Shown: positions 6,901-15,246 of the stretch, piece by piece
Position numbering within the stretch: the first letter of the stretch is position 1
How the letters are laid out: every line of letters begins with the position of its first letter
Assembly: GCF_000255495.1 (NCBI RefSeq)
Contig: NZ_AHYZ01000012.1
Coordinates: forward strand, 1-36,045
Reading direction: 5' to 3'
DNA length: 36,045 nt
From: Liquorilactobacillus vini DSM 20605
GTDB lineage: Bacteria; Bacillota; Bacilli; Lactobacillales; Lactobacillaceae
Translations under genes and position numbers: made by a program
Notes under the pieces: generated by a model
What the model was told of the DNA's origin: nothing
What the model saw: only the letters and a program-made list of their open reading frames with translations
The model's database searches: none

Positions 6901-9546
6901 TTAGTTATTTTCTAAACATTTGCCTGCTGCTGCTAACGCTGCTTGAATTCCGGCTGTATTTTTGCCGCCAGCCTGAGCAAAGTCTGGCCGACCGCCACCA
7001 CCACCACCAACTAGTGGTGCAATTTGTTTAATAACATCACCTGCTTTGATGCCATTTTTTATTGCATTCGGACTAGCTGCCACAATTAAATTAACCTTAC
7101 TTTCAGCTGTGGTCGTGGCCAATACCAGCACATCCGAAAACTTCTTGGCTTTCCATTGATCAGCTAACTGTCGCAATTGCTGCATGCCGTTAACTTTGAC
7201 TTGACTGGCAATCAAGGTATATTGTCCAATTTTTTGTGGATGAGTAAAAATTTTGCTCGTTTGTTGCTGAGCTAATTTGCCTTCGAGTTTAGCTGTCTGT
7301 TGCTTCAATTGACGAATTTGTTCCTCCAGCTGTGATACCCGATGCGGTAATTCTTTTAATTGGGTGATCTTAAGCTGCTGGGCTACTTTTTGTAAAAGTT
7401 GATTGCGCTTTTCTAAATAACTAAAAGCTTCCTTAGAAGTTACCGCTTCAATTCGTCGAACGCCAGCACCGACACCGGATTCGGAGATAATTTTAAACAA
7501 TCCCAGTTCGCTTGTATTCTCAACGTGATTTCCTCCACAAAATTCAGTTGAGTAATCACCAATTTTTACAACTCGAACCACTTTGCCGTATTTTTCAGCA
7601 AATAAAGCAATTGCGCCCATTTTCTTTGCACTTTCAATGTCGGTCACGACCGTTTGGACTGGTAAAGCTTGCCAAATCTTTTCATTAACGATTTTTTCAA
7701 CTCGTGCTAATTCTTGCGGAGTAACTGAGGCCAAATTAGTAAAATCAAACCGCAGATAGGTCGGTTCAACTAAAGATCCAGCTTGGTGAGTATGATTGCC
7801 TAAAACATCCCGCAAAGCCTGATCTAGTAAATGCGTAGCCGTATGATTTTTACGAACCTTAGCGTGAAATTCTTGATCAACTTCTAAAGAAAAGCTTTCA
7901 TTGATCTTCATTGTCCGTAAAACCTTGATTGTATGCAAATTTTGTCCATTTGGTGCATGTTGGACATCGGTAACTTCAGCTACAACTTGGTCGTCATTAT
8001 TTTTGATCACACCTTGATCAGCCACTTGACCGCCCATTTCAGCATAAAATGGAGTTTGATCAAAAATCACTTTAGCAATTCCTTGACTGACTTGGTTAAC
8101 TTGTTTTTCAGCAATCACAATATTTTTCAAGACGCCAATTGCTTGCAGCCGTTCGTAGCCAATATATTTACTAGGTGTTTTAAGATCGGTTAATAGACTT
8201 TTCTGTACTCCCATTGACTTAGCATTACTCCGAGCTGCCCGCGCTCGCTGTTTTTGCTGTTGCATTTCTTGATCAAAGCCTACCTGATCAACCGTCATCT
8301 TTTCCTCAGCTGCAATTTCTTTGGTCAATTCAAGCGGGAAGCCATAAGTGTCATAGAGCTTAAAAACTGCCTTACCAGCTAATTGATGCTGTCGAGCTTT
8401 TTTGGCTTGCTTAATTGTTTCATTTAACAGCTGCAAGCCGTCCTTCAAGGTTTCATTAAAACGATCTTCCTCTAAATGAACGACTTTGGCAATATAATCC
8501 GCTTGTTCCAAAACTTCTGGATAATAAGCTTTCATAATTTCACCGACAATTGGAACCAAGCGATATAAGAATGCCTGTTTAATGCCAAGTTTTTGACCAT
8601 ACATCACGGCACGACGAATCAAGCGCCGAATTACATAACCCCGCCCGTCATTTGAAGGTAAAGCACCATCTCCAATCGCAAAGGTCACAGCGCGAATATG
8701 ATCGGCAATAACTTTAAATGCAACATCTTTTTCTTCATTTTCTCCGTAATGATCAACTTGACTAATTTCTTCAGTCTTTTCAATAATTGGTAAAAATAAG
8801 TCCGTCTCGAAATTTGTTTTAGCGTGTTGGAAAACCGAAACAACTCGTTCCAAACCCATGCCGGTATCAATATTTTTATGCGGCAATGGTTCATAGGTGC
8901 CATCTGGTTTATGATTGAATTCAGAGAAAACAATATTCCAAATTTCCAAATAACGTTCGTTTTCACCACCTGGATAGTTTTCAGGATCGTCCGCCGCCAA
9001 ATTGTTGAATTCCTGACCACGATCATAGAAGATTTCTGAGTCTGGACCACTAGGACCCTCACCAATATCCCAGAAATTATCTTCAACTTCATAAATATGA
9101 TTTTCGGGGACACCGGCTTCATCATGCCAAATTCTTTTTGCTTCAGTATCTTTAGGATAAACTGTCACATACAACCGATCTGGATCCATTCCAAACCATT
9201 TAGGGCTTGTTAAAAGCTCCCAGGCCCAATTGATTGCTTCTTCTTTAAAATAGTCACCAACAGAAAAATTGCCAAGCATTTCAAATAGCGTATGATGCCG
9301 AGCAGTATGACCAACATTTTCAATATCATTCGTCCGAATACTTTTTTGTGAACTAGTGATCCGCGGATTTTTTGGAACAACTGTCCCATCAAAAAATTTT
9401 TTCATTGTCGCCACACCTGAGTTAATCCACAACAAAGTTGGATCATCATGTGGAATCAGTGACGCACTGCGCATAATTTCATGACCCTTGCTCTTGAAAA
9501 AGTCCAGATACATTTGTCGGACCTGACTACTTGTAAGTTTTTTCAT
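6901..9546 (-). CDS. alaS: Alanine--tRNA ligase
   Basis: An 881-residue alanyl-tRNA synthetase that charges tRNA-Ala and edits mischarged Ser- and Gly-tRNA-Ala. The class II catalytic domain includes the ARHHTLFEMLGNFSVGDYF segment. The editing domain carries HTATHLL and the zinc motif CGGNH. A coiled coil (LEEQIRQLKQQ) leads to the C-terminal C-Ala domain with its glycine-rich VGGGGGGRPDFAQAGG segment. The open frame extends 25 codons further upstream, but that extension reads through the T-box terminator, and AAAGGAG precedes the ATG at 9544-9546, so that ATG is the start. The gene is controlled by the alanine T-box and ends at its own terminator. Confidence 0.97.
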   Translation of the reverse strand: MKKLTSSQVRQMYLDFFKSKGHEIMRSASLIPHDDPTLLWINSGVATMKKFFDGTVVPKNPRITSSQKSIRTNDIENVGHTARHHTLFEMLGNFSVGDYFKEEAINWAWELLTSPKWFGMDPDRLYVTVYPKDTEAKRIWHDEAGVPENHIYEVEDNFWDIGEGPSGPDSEIFYDRGQEFNNLAADDPENYPGGENERYLEIWNIVFSEFNHKPDGTYEPLPHKNIDTGMGLERVVSVFQHAKTNFETDLFLPIIEKTEEISQVDHYGENEEKDVAFKVIADHIRAVTFAIGDGALPSNDGRGYVIRRLIRRAVMYGQKLGIKQAFLYRLVPIVGEIMKAYYPEVLEQADYIAKVVHLEEDRFNETLKDGLQLLNETIKQAKKARQHQLAGKAVFKLYDTYGFPLELTKEIAAEEKMTVDQVGFDQEMQQQKQRARAARSNAKSMGVQKSLLTDLKTPSKYIGYERLQAIGVLKNIVIAEKQVNQVSQGIAKVIFDQTPFYAEMGGQVADQGVIKNNDDQVVAEVTDVQHAPNGQNLHTIKVLRTMKINESFSLEVDQEFHAKVRKNHTATHLLDQALRDVLGNHTHQAGSLVEPTYLRFDFTNLASVTPQELARVEKIVNEKIWQALPVQTVVTDIESAKKMGAIALFAEKYGKVVRVVKIGDYSTEFCGGNHVENTSELGLFKIISESGVGAGVRRIEAVTSKEAFSYLEKRNQLLQKVAQQLKITQLKELPHRVSQLEEQIRQLKQQTAKLEGKLAQQQTSKIFTHPQKIGQYTLIASQVKVNGMQQLRQLADQWKAKKFSDVLVLATTTAESKVNLIVAASPNAIKNGIKAGDVIKQIAPLVGGGGGGRPDFAQAGGKNTAGIQAALAAAGKCLENN

Positions 9547-9565
9547 TAAGCTTTTCTCTCCTTTG

Positions 9566-9796
9566 AAAAAAACAACAAAAACACCGCTGCCAGCCAAGGA
9601 CGCAATTCTGCGCGGTACCACCTTGCTTGCAACGATGTTTCTCGTTTACCTCTTAAAATCCTGATAATGCTGGGAAGCAATTAAATTCCAGGGAGCATCT
9701 GCCAAACACTGAGGAGCTATTTTCATCAACCAAGCCTCTCTTTAGCCACAGTTATCCGCCAGACATATCCTAGAACATTTATTATTAATTCAACCG
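9566..9796 (-). promoter_or_regulatory. T-box riboswitch leader of alaS
   Basis: The leader between the promoter and alaS has T-box hallmarks. The T-box core TGGTACCGCG is exact (9611-9620, minus strand) and would base-pair with the NCCA end of uncharged tRNA. Upstream, AACGA/TCGTT arms (9631-9646) look like stem III, and AGAGAGG lies in the distal stem I region. A candidate specifier GCU (alanine) lies at 9694-9696, within GATGCTCCC; a second GCU at 9715-9717 is less well placed. The terminator pairs ACCGC of the T-box (9612-9616) with GCGGT (9583-9587), followed by a T-rich run at 9566-9582. Uncharged tRNA-Ala should therefore allow read-through into alaS. The specifier position was not folded and is the least certain part. 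Confidence 0.88.
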
Positions 9797-9802
9797 ACGC
9801 TT

Positions 9803-9811
9803 AGTATATCA
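9803..9811 (-). promoter_or_regulatory. Extended -10 promoter of the alaS T-box leader
   Basis: On the minus strand TGA-TATACT forms an extended -10 (9803-9811), with no strong -35 (best TAGCTT at 17 bases). Transcription would start near 9796, just ahead of the T-box leader and directly after the cshB stop. Confidence 0.55.
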
Positions 9812-9842
9812 CAGAATTGTCTGGCAAGCTATCTTTGTTCCA

Positions 9843-11156
9843 TCATGGTTTTCTGCGCCGCTCAATTTTTTGCTGACGCTGCCGTTCAGTTTTAATTGCT
9901 TGCTTAATTTTCTTCCGATATCCCGGTTTTTTCTTTCGCCGTTCCTTTTTAACCAGCCCAATCATTTTAGGTGCTAATTGTTGTTGCTTAAAGCGACGGT
10001 GCTGGCGACGATTTCGCTGATAAGTTGTTTTTAGTTCACCATTTTGCAACACTTTAGGGATAAATTTAATTCCTAGTTTTTCCAGTTCTACCACTTTAGT
10101 ATCATCATCTGGACCATACAAAGTAATCGCTGTTCCAGGCAAACCGTTACGACCTGTTCGCCCAACACGATGAACAAAAAACTCCAATTCTTTTGGTAAC
10201 TCATCATTGATCACCAAAGAAACACCCTGGATATCAATTCCCCGCGCCGCTAAGTCAGTAGCAACAACATATTGATATTCCAAATTTTGGATAGCTTTCA
10301 TAGTCTGCTTGCGCTTGCGGGGTGGCAAATCCCCATGAACCTTGGCCACTCTTAATCCCTGTGATCGCAAATAATCAGTCAACTCATTAACACGTTCCTT
10401 GGTATTAGCAAAAACTAAAGCCAAATACGGTTCACCCAAAGTCAATAATTGGTAAATCAATTGATTTCTTGTTTTGCCCTTAGTTGACAGCAAAAAATTA
10501 TCAATCGTCGGACTGAGTAGCGTAGGTTCAGTTAATTTAACCATTCTAGGAGTTGCTAAATATTTTTTCAAAAATGGTTGCAATTTGACTGGGATAGTAG
10601 CTGAAAAAACCATCATTTGCAAATCAGTCGGCATCGCCGAAGCAATCGCATCAACATCAGTTAAAAATCCCATATCGAGCGTCATATCAGCTTCATCGAT
10701 CACCAAAGAATTGACTAGGTGAATATCTAAAGCTTGTTCTTTGATCAAGTCTAAAATCCTGCCTGGAGTTCCGATAACTAATTGTGGTTGACGATGATTT
10801 AATTTTTCAATCTGCCGGAGTTTATCTGTTCCACCAACATAATTGTGCACCACTAATTCTGGCTCAAAAGCTAGAATTTGGCGCGCAGCCTCATAAATTT
10901 GATATGCCAGTTCACGGCTCGGCGTAGTAATCACGGCCTGAACTGTTTGTTGCTTAGCATTCAGCTGATTGATAATTGGCAATAAAAAAGCATGTGTTTT
11001 CCCACTGCCAGTTTCCGACTGACCGACAACACTTTTTTTGGCCATGATCAACGGAATGATTTCTTGTTGAATTGGCGTTGGTTGTTGAAAGTTGATTTTT
11101 TTTAAAGCCTGTAAAATAAACGGCTGCAAGCCAAATTGTTCAAATGTCTTACTCAT
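9843..11156 (-). CDS. cshB: DEAD-box ATP-dependent RNA helicase, CshB-like
   Basis: A 437-residue DEAD-box RNA helicase, probably acting on structured RNA in cold adaptation, ribosome assembly or mRNA decay. Motifs in order are the Q-motif region (FEQFGLQPF and PTPIQQEIIP), GQSETGSGKT (motif I), PSRELAYQ (Ia), VIDEADMTLDMGF (II), SATI (III), ATDLAARGIDIQ (V) and HRVGRTGR (VI). The tail after about residue 370 is very rich in lysine, arginine and glutamine and probably binds RNA non-specifically. GQSETGSGKT and the position beside nrnA match Bacillus CshB (YqfR). The ATG at 11154-11156 is chosen over a TTG one codon earlier. It overlaps the end of nrnA by 8 bases, with GGAG inside nrnA. Confidence 0.93.
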   Translation of the reverse strand: MSKTFEQFGLQPFILQALKKINFQQPTPIQQEIIPLIMAKKSVVGQSETGSGKTHAFLLPIINQLNAKQQTVQAVITTPSRELAYQIYEAARQILAFEPELVVHNYVGGTDKLRQIEKLNHRQPQLVIGTPGRILDLIKEQALDIHLVNSLVIDEADMTLDMGFLTDVDAIASAMPTDLQMMVFSATIPVKLQPFLKKYLATPRMVKLTEPTLLSPTIDNFLLSTKGKTRNQLIYQLLTLGEPYLALVFANTKERVNELTDYLRSQGLRVAKVHGDLPPRKRKQTMKAIQNLEYQYVVATDLAARGIDIQGVSLVINDELPKELEFFVHRVGRTGRNGLPGTAITLYGPDDDTKVVELEKLGIKFIPKVLQNGELKTTYQRNRRQHRRFKQQQLAPKMIGLVKKERRKKKPGYRKKIKQAIKTERQRQQKIERRRKP

Positions 11157-12108
11157 CAATTTCTCCTACATAATTTTTAGCGATTTCGTCAAGTTCTTGA
11201 ATATAAGCCGGAATTTGACTTTCTTCTTCAATTACAGCTCCACTAGCTAAGGGATGACCACCACCATGATACTTTTTAGCTAATTCATTGATGATTGGCC
11301 CCTTAGAACGAATTCGTAATCGAAAGGTACCATCTTTTTGTTGAACAATAATCGTCCAACATTTAACACCAATGATTTTGCCCGGTAAAGGAACAATTGG
11401 TGAAGTTCCAGCGTCTTTTAAGGCAAATTTTTCTAATATTTGCCGTGTCAAAATAATATATGCTGCCTGATGATCCGTCATTTGCAAATTTTCATAAACA
11501 TAGGCTGAAAGCCGAGCAACTGGCAGAGAAATATCATCTAATTTACGATTAACTGCCGTCTGATCAAAATCATACTCCATCAATTGGGCAGCAATCCGCA
11601 TCGTCTGTGGGGTTGTTGCATCATACATAAACCGGCCGGTATCACCAATGATTCCAGCATATAGCATGCGAGCTGCATCAGCTGTTAATTGCAGCTGCGG
11701 AATTTGATTGACCAAATTAACGATCATTTCTGAACAACTTGAGGCTTTAAGATCAACCCAACACACATCACCATAAGGATCCTCATTAGGATGGTGATCA
11801 ATTTTAATTAAAAATTGACCATTTTTATATCGCTGATCATCGATACGCGGTTGATTAGCCGTATCAGTTACAATTACTAACGCATTTTGATAAGCTTCAT
11901 CTGGTATTTGCTGTTCTTGCGCAATCCATGCTAAGCCATGAACATTTTCACCAACTTGATAAACCCGCTTAGTTGGAAATGCCGTTTGAATAACAGCGGC
12001 TAACCCACACTGCGAACCGAAAGCATCAGGATCTGGTCGCTGATGACGGTGAATAATGATCGTCTCAGCCCTTTTAATCTGCTTAAAAATATCTTCTGCC
12101 ACTGACAT
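11149..12108 (-). CDS. nrnA: Bifunctional oligoribonuclease / pAp phosphatase NrnA
   Basis: A 319-residue DHH-DHHA1 phosphoesterase. NrnA degrades nanoRNAs of 2-5 nucleotides and dephosphorylates 3',5'-pAp in bacteria lacking Orn. The metal and active-site motifs are all present: HRHQRPDPDAFGS (H20, H22, D26, D28), D82 in VTDTAN, DHH at 104-106, and the DHHA1 substrate motif KYHGGGHPLASGA near residue 280. The ATG has AAGGAG upstream and begins 18 bases after the UPF0173 gene. The 8-base overlap with the downstream helicase suggests coupled synthesis of two RNA-processing proteins. Confidence 0.94.
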   Translation of the reverse strand: MSVAEDIFKQIKRAETIIIHRHQRPDPDAFGSQCGLAAVIQTAFPTKRVYQVGENVHGLAWIAQEQQIPDEAYQNALVIVTDTANQPRIDDQRYKNGQFLIKIDHHPNEDPYGDVCWVDLKASSCSEMIVNLVNQIPQLQLTADAARMLYAGIIGDTGRFMYDATTPQTMRIAAQLMEYDFDQTAVNRKLDDISLPVARLSAYVYENLQMTDHQAAYIILTRQILEKFALKDAGTSPIVPLPGKIIGVKCWTIIVQQKDGTFRLRIRSKGPIINELAKKYHGGGHPLASGAVIEEESQIPAYIQELDEIAKNYVGEIDE

Positions 12109-12126
12109 TTTGCTACTCCTTAATTT

Positions 12127-12810
12127 CTATAAATTGATTTCTTCCCCTGGTTTAACTTTCAACCCCACCTTAGTTGGTAAGGTAGCTAAAAATTGATTAA
12201 CATCCTGTTTGATGGCCGTAAAAGTATTATAATGGATCGGCAAAACATGTACTGCTTTAACAAATTCAGCAGCAATCATTGCATCTTCGGGTCCCATCGT
12301 AAAGTGATCACCAATTGGCAAACAAGCTAAATCAACACCTTGTCCATGATTGATCAACTTCATATCGGAAAACAAACAAGTATCACCGGCATCATAAATT
12401 ATTTTGTCATCAATTCGCAATTCAAATCCAGCTGCATTCCCCAATGGCAACGAAGAATTATCCGCTTGCGGCAGACTAGAAGTATGCCAAGCCGGTACTA
12501 ATTTAAAACTACCAAAGTCAGTCCGATACTGGCCACCATAATTCAAGCCAATCGTTTTCAAGCCTAACTTAGCAAAATAATTAGCCAGTTCAACAATTGC
12601 AATCACCGTTGCTTGATTTTTTTGCGCCAATTTCAATGTATCACCAACATGATCCGCATGCGCATGTGTCAGTAAAATATAATCTGGATGACAATCACTT
12701 AGTTTTAAATCCGTTAACGGATTACCAGTGATAAATGGATCAATTAAAATGTCTTGGTGATTGGCAGTTACTATTTCTAAAGTCGCGTGTCCGTGCCATA
12801 TTACCTTCAA
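12127..12810 (-). CDS. Metal-dependent hydrolase, UPF0173 family
   Basis: A 227-residue metallo-beta-lactamase-fold hydrolase of the UPF0173 (YtkL) family, substrate unknown. The signature is clear: WHGHATLEI at the N-terminus, ILIDPFITGNP, the zinc motif THAHADHVGD at 48-57, later HTSS, YDAGDTCLFSDM and the C-terminal VLPIHYNTF. The frame opens at a GTG, but the TTG at 12808-12810 is preferred: AGGTGA lies five bases ahead, and the protein then starts MKVIWHGHA like its relatives. It heads the UPF0173-nrnA-cshB operon from a strong promoter. From memory, many lactobacilli carry dinB in this slot next to zwf; here the hydrolase occupies it. Confidence 0.9.
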   Translation of the reverse strand: MKVIWHGHATLEIVTANHQDILIDPFITGNPLTDLKLSDCHPDYILLTHAHADHVGDTLKLAQKNQATVIAIVELANYFAKLGLKTIGLNYGGQYRTDFGSFKLVPAWHTSSLPQADNSSLPLGNAAGFELRIDDKIIYDAGDTCLFSDMKLINHGQGVDLACLPIGDHFTMGPEDAMIAAEFVKAVHVLPIHYNTFTAIKQDVNQFLATLPTKVGLKVKPGEEINL

Positions 12811-12843
12811 TACTCTCACCTGCTTTACAGTCTAGTTATCTTC

Positions 12844-12872
12844 AGTATACCGATAAACCCCCAAAATTACAA
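12844..12872 (-). promoter_or_regulatory. Promoter of the UPF0173-nrnA-cshB operon
   Basis: On the minus strand TTGTAA (12867-12872) lies exactly 17 bases before TATACT (12844-12849). It is just downstream of the zwf terminator. Confidence 0.68.
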
Positions 12873-12883
12873 AATTACTGGGC

Positions 12884-12923
12884 AAATAAAAAGAGCCTTA
12901 GTGAATTATATTCACTATGACTC
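12884..12923 (-). terminator. zwf terminator
   Basis: On the minus strand a 14-position stem (GAGTCATAGTGAAT with ATTCACTAAGGCTC, one A-A mismatch and one G-U) closes a three-base loop at 12893-12923. It is followed by a T-rich run at 12884-12892. Confidence 0.88.
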
Positions 12924-12932
12924 ATGAAGCCT

Positions 12933-14375
12933 TTAGTTAAAGATCCAATGGCGTCCATCAGCAGCTAGAAGCTGATCTGCCTGTTTTGGACCCATTGACC
13001 CACAAGGATAAGTTGCTAACGCTGCTTTTTGCTGATCCCAAGCATGACGAACAGCATCCACAAATTTCCAAGAATAGGCAACTTCCTCCCAGTGTGTAAA
13101 ATTAGTTGCATCACCCACTAATGCATCGGCCAATAATTTTTCATAGGCTTCCGGTATCAATTGATGCTTATCAGCCGGGAAAAGATTAAACTGCTGCTGC
13201 TGGAGCTGATAACCTTGTCCAACCTTTTTAGTATTGACTTGTAAACTAATTTCCCCTTCTGGTTCAACCTTGATCGTCAAAATATTATCAGCTAGCTGCT
13301 GTGTAGTGAAAATATTGCCAGGAACAGCTTTAAAGATAATATCAATTCGCGTAGCCTTAGTTTGCAGGCGTTTGCCAGTCCGAATATAAATTGGCACATT
13401 ACTGAAATTTTCATTTTCAACAAAAATCTTGCCCGCAGCAAACGTTTCAGTCTGCGATTGGGGATCGATTTGATCTTCTTGACGATAACCTTTCAAACCG
13501 TTTGCCGCAACATACTGCGCCCTCACAAAGTTTTGCTTGACCTCTTGTGGTTGATAAACTTTTAAAGCTTTTAAAGCACAAATTTTTTCGCGTCGAATAT
13601 CAGTCTCGCTATAAGAAGCCGGCATATTCATCGTTAATAATGAAACAATTTGCAAAATATGATTCTGCACCATATCTCGCAAAGCCCCAGCTGTTTCATA
13701 ATAACCGGCACGCTCCTCAACTCCCAATGACTCGCTTAAAGTAATTTGAATATTATCAATATAACGACTATTCCATAATGACCGAAAGATATTATTGCCA
13801 AATCGCAGTGCAAAGATATTTTGCACCATCTCTTTGCCTAGGTAATGGTCAATCCGAAAAACATCCTTTTCGGCAAAATACTGACCAATGGCCTGATTAA
13901 GTTCGTTGGCACTTTTGAAATCGCGGCCAAAAGGTTTTTCGACGATCATCCGATTATAACCATCAGCAGTTACAATCTTTTGTGATTTCAAATGTCCAGC
14001 AATTGTCCCAAAAAAACGTGGTGACATAGCTAAATAGAACAATCGATTGCCACCAATTTTAAATTTCTGATCTAAACGCTCAGCCAATTTTTTCAAAGTG
14101 ACATAATGTTTTGTATCATTAACATTATGTGATTGATAACAAAAATGCTTTGAAAACTCATTGACTTGTTGCTGATCATCAGCCGAAACAGAATTTCGCA
14201 CAACAGTTTGATAATGTTCGTCACTCCATGGGCGTCTTGCAGTTCCAATTACAGCAAAATGCTCACTTAAGATACCTTTGCGATAGAGTTCAAATAAGGC
14301 TGGATAAAGTTTTCGTTTTGCTAAATCACCTGTCCCGCCAAAGATGATAAAGAGTGCCTGTTGTTTTGTTCTCAT
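12933..14375 (-). CDS. zwf: Glucose-6-phosphate 1-dehydrogenase
   Basis: A 480-residue glucose-6-phosphate dehydrogenase that oxidises glucose-6-phosphate to 6-phosphogluconolactone with NADP, opening the oxidative pentose phosphate route. The nucleotide-binding GGTGDLAKRK is at 13-22. The substrate site EKPFGRD is at 146-152 and RIDHYLGKE at 174-182, with the catalytic histidine and lysine intact. The frame opens at an upstream TTG, but the ATG at 14373-14375 is taken because AAGTGGTG is properly spaced and the N-terminus then matches relatives. It lies just downstream of the fab operon. The NADPH it makes is one source of reducing power for FabG, although the link here is only by position. 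Confidence 0.96.
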   Translation of the reverse strand: MRTKQQALFIIFGGTGDLAKRKLYPALFELYRKGILSEHFAVIGTARRPWSDEHYQTVVRNSVSADDQQQVNEFSKHFCYQSHNVNDTKHYVTLKKLAERLDQKFKIGGNRLFYLAMSPRFFGTIAGHLKSQKIVTADGYNRMIVEKPFGRDFKSANELNQAIGQYFAEKDVFRIDHYLGKEMVQNIFALRFGNNIFRSLWNSRYIDNIQITLSESLGVEERAGYYETAGALRDMVQNHILQIVSLLTMNMPASYSETDIRREKICALKALKVYQPQEVKQNFVRAQYVAANGLKGYRQEDQIDPQSQTETFAAGKIFVENENFSNVPIYIRTGKRLQTKATRIDIIFKAVPGNIFTTQQLADNILTIKVEPEGEISLQVNTKKVGQGYQLQQQQFNLFPADKHQLIPEAYEKLLADALVGDATNFTHWEEVAYSWKFVDAVRHAWDQQKAALATYPCGSMGPKQADQLLAADGRHWIFN

Positions 14376-14418
14376 CTTTAGTTGCACCACTTTCAATTTG
14401 TTATCTTTACTTCTGACT

Positions 14419-14430
14419 CAAGTTTACTTG
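14419..14430. repeat. Palindrome overlapping the zwf -10 box
   Basis: CAAGT-TT-ACTTG is a perfect 12-base inverted repeat that covers the candidate zwf -10 hexamer (14421-14426). A second, wider pair of arms, ACTTGT and ACAAGT (14426-14451), lies beside it. It may be an operator; no T-run follows, so it is not a convincing terminator. Confidence 0.4.
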
Positions 14431-14449
14431 TCTTAGCAAAAATTAACAA
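14421..14449 (-). promoter_or_regulatory. Candidate zwf promoter
   Basis: On the minus strand TTGTTA (14444-14449) is 17 bases from TAAACT (14421-14426). Each hexamer matches the consensus at four of six positions. It lies in the short gap between fabI and zwf. Confidence 0.4.
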
Positions 14450-14468
14450 GTCTTTGCAACACAATTCA

Positions 14469-15227
14469 CTAAATCAAATGAACACCCTTGTCAACATAAA
14501 CTATATCACCAACTAAACCAGTTGCTAAATCACTCATTAAAAAGGCTGCAGCATTGCCAATTTCTCGAATTGTCACTGACTTTCCATCAGCTGTTCTTTC
14601 TGCTGACATTTTTAATAGATGACCATGATCTTTGACCCCAGTAACAGCCAATGTTTTGACCGCACCAGCAGAAATTGCATTAACCCTTACTCCAAATTTA
14701 GCCATATCTCGAGCCAAATAACGAACATTGGCTTCCAAAGCCGCCTTAGCAACTCCCATAACGTTATAATTAGGGATTGCCCGTTCAGAGCCAAAATATG
14801 TTAAAGTGACAATGCTTGCAGGATTATTTAATAAAGGTTGTGCATATTTGGCAACTGCTAATAATGAATATGATGAAATATTCTGAGCCAAAGCATAGCC
14901 TTCACGAGAAGTATTCATGATATCACCGGCTAATTCTTCTTTATTGGCAAAAGCAATCGCATGAACTACGCCATCGATTTTCCCATATCTTGCCTGAACG
15001 ATTGCAAAAGCTTGCTGCAATGACTGATCACTGGAAACATCGCATTCAATCAATTTTTGATCATCACTAACTAATTTGCTAATGCTCTTTTTCATTCTGG
15101 GATTTTGATAAGTATAAATAACAGTTGCACCATTGGCTTCCAGTGCTTGGGCACATCCCCAAGCAATACTGCGCTTATTGGCGACTCCCATAACTAAAAT
15201 CTTTTTACCTGTTAATAAATCCCCCAT
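14469..15227 (-). CDS. fabI: Enoyl-ACP reductase FabI
   Basis: A 252-residue NAD(P)H-dependent enoyl-ACP reductase that carries out the last step of each elongation cycle. The atypical short-chain dehydrogenase signatures are present: GVANKRSIAWG at the N-terminus and the catalytic Y144, Y154 and K161 in TYFGSERAIPNYNVMGVAK, which is the FabI spacing and not the FabG or FabL one. GGAGG precedes the ATG. It is the last gene of the fab/acc operon, 19 bases after accA. FabI, and not the flavoprotein FabK of streptococci, means the operon encodes a triclosan-type target enzyme. No clear terminator follows before zwf. Confidence 0.96.
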   Translation of the reverse strand: MGDLLTGKKILVMGVANKRSIAWGCAQALEANGATVIYTYQNPRMKKSISKLVSDDQKLIECDVSSDQSLQQAFAIVQARYGKIDGVVHAIAFANKEELAGDIMNTSREGYALAQNISSYSLLAVAKYAQPLLNNPASIVTLTYFGSERAIPNYNVMGVAKAALEANVRYLARDMAKFGVRVNAISAGAVKTLAVTGVKDHGHLLKMSAERTADGKSVTIREIGNAAAFLMSDLATGLVGDIVYVDKGVHLI

Positions 15228-15246
15228 TGATATTCCTCCATTTGCT

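Noticed and set aside
8685..9125. Minus-strand frame of 146 codons inside alaS
   Set aside because: It is a shifted frame of the AlaS catalytic domain, rich in Ile, Lys and Met with no domain, and is fully explained by alaS.
9547..9621. N-terminal extension of AlaS by 25 residues
   Set aside because: The extra codons lie over the T-box and terminator, have no ribosome-binding site, and are unlike any AlaS; AAAGGAG precedes the internal ATG.
14426..14451. Possible fab operon terminator after fabI
   Set aside because: ACTTGT and ACAAGT arms can pair, but the stem is only six bases with a long loop and no T-run follows.
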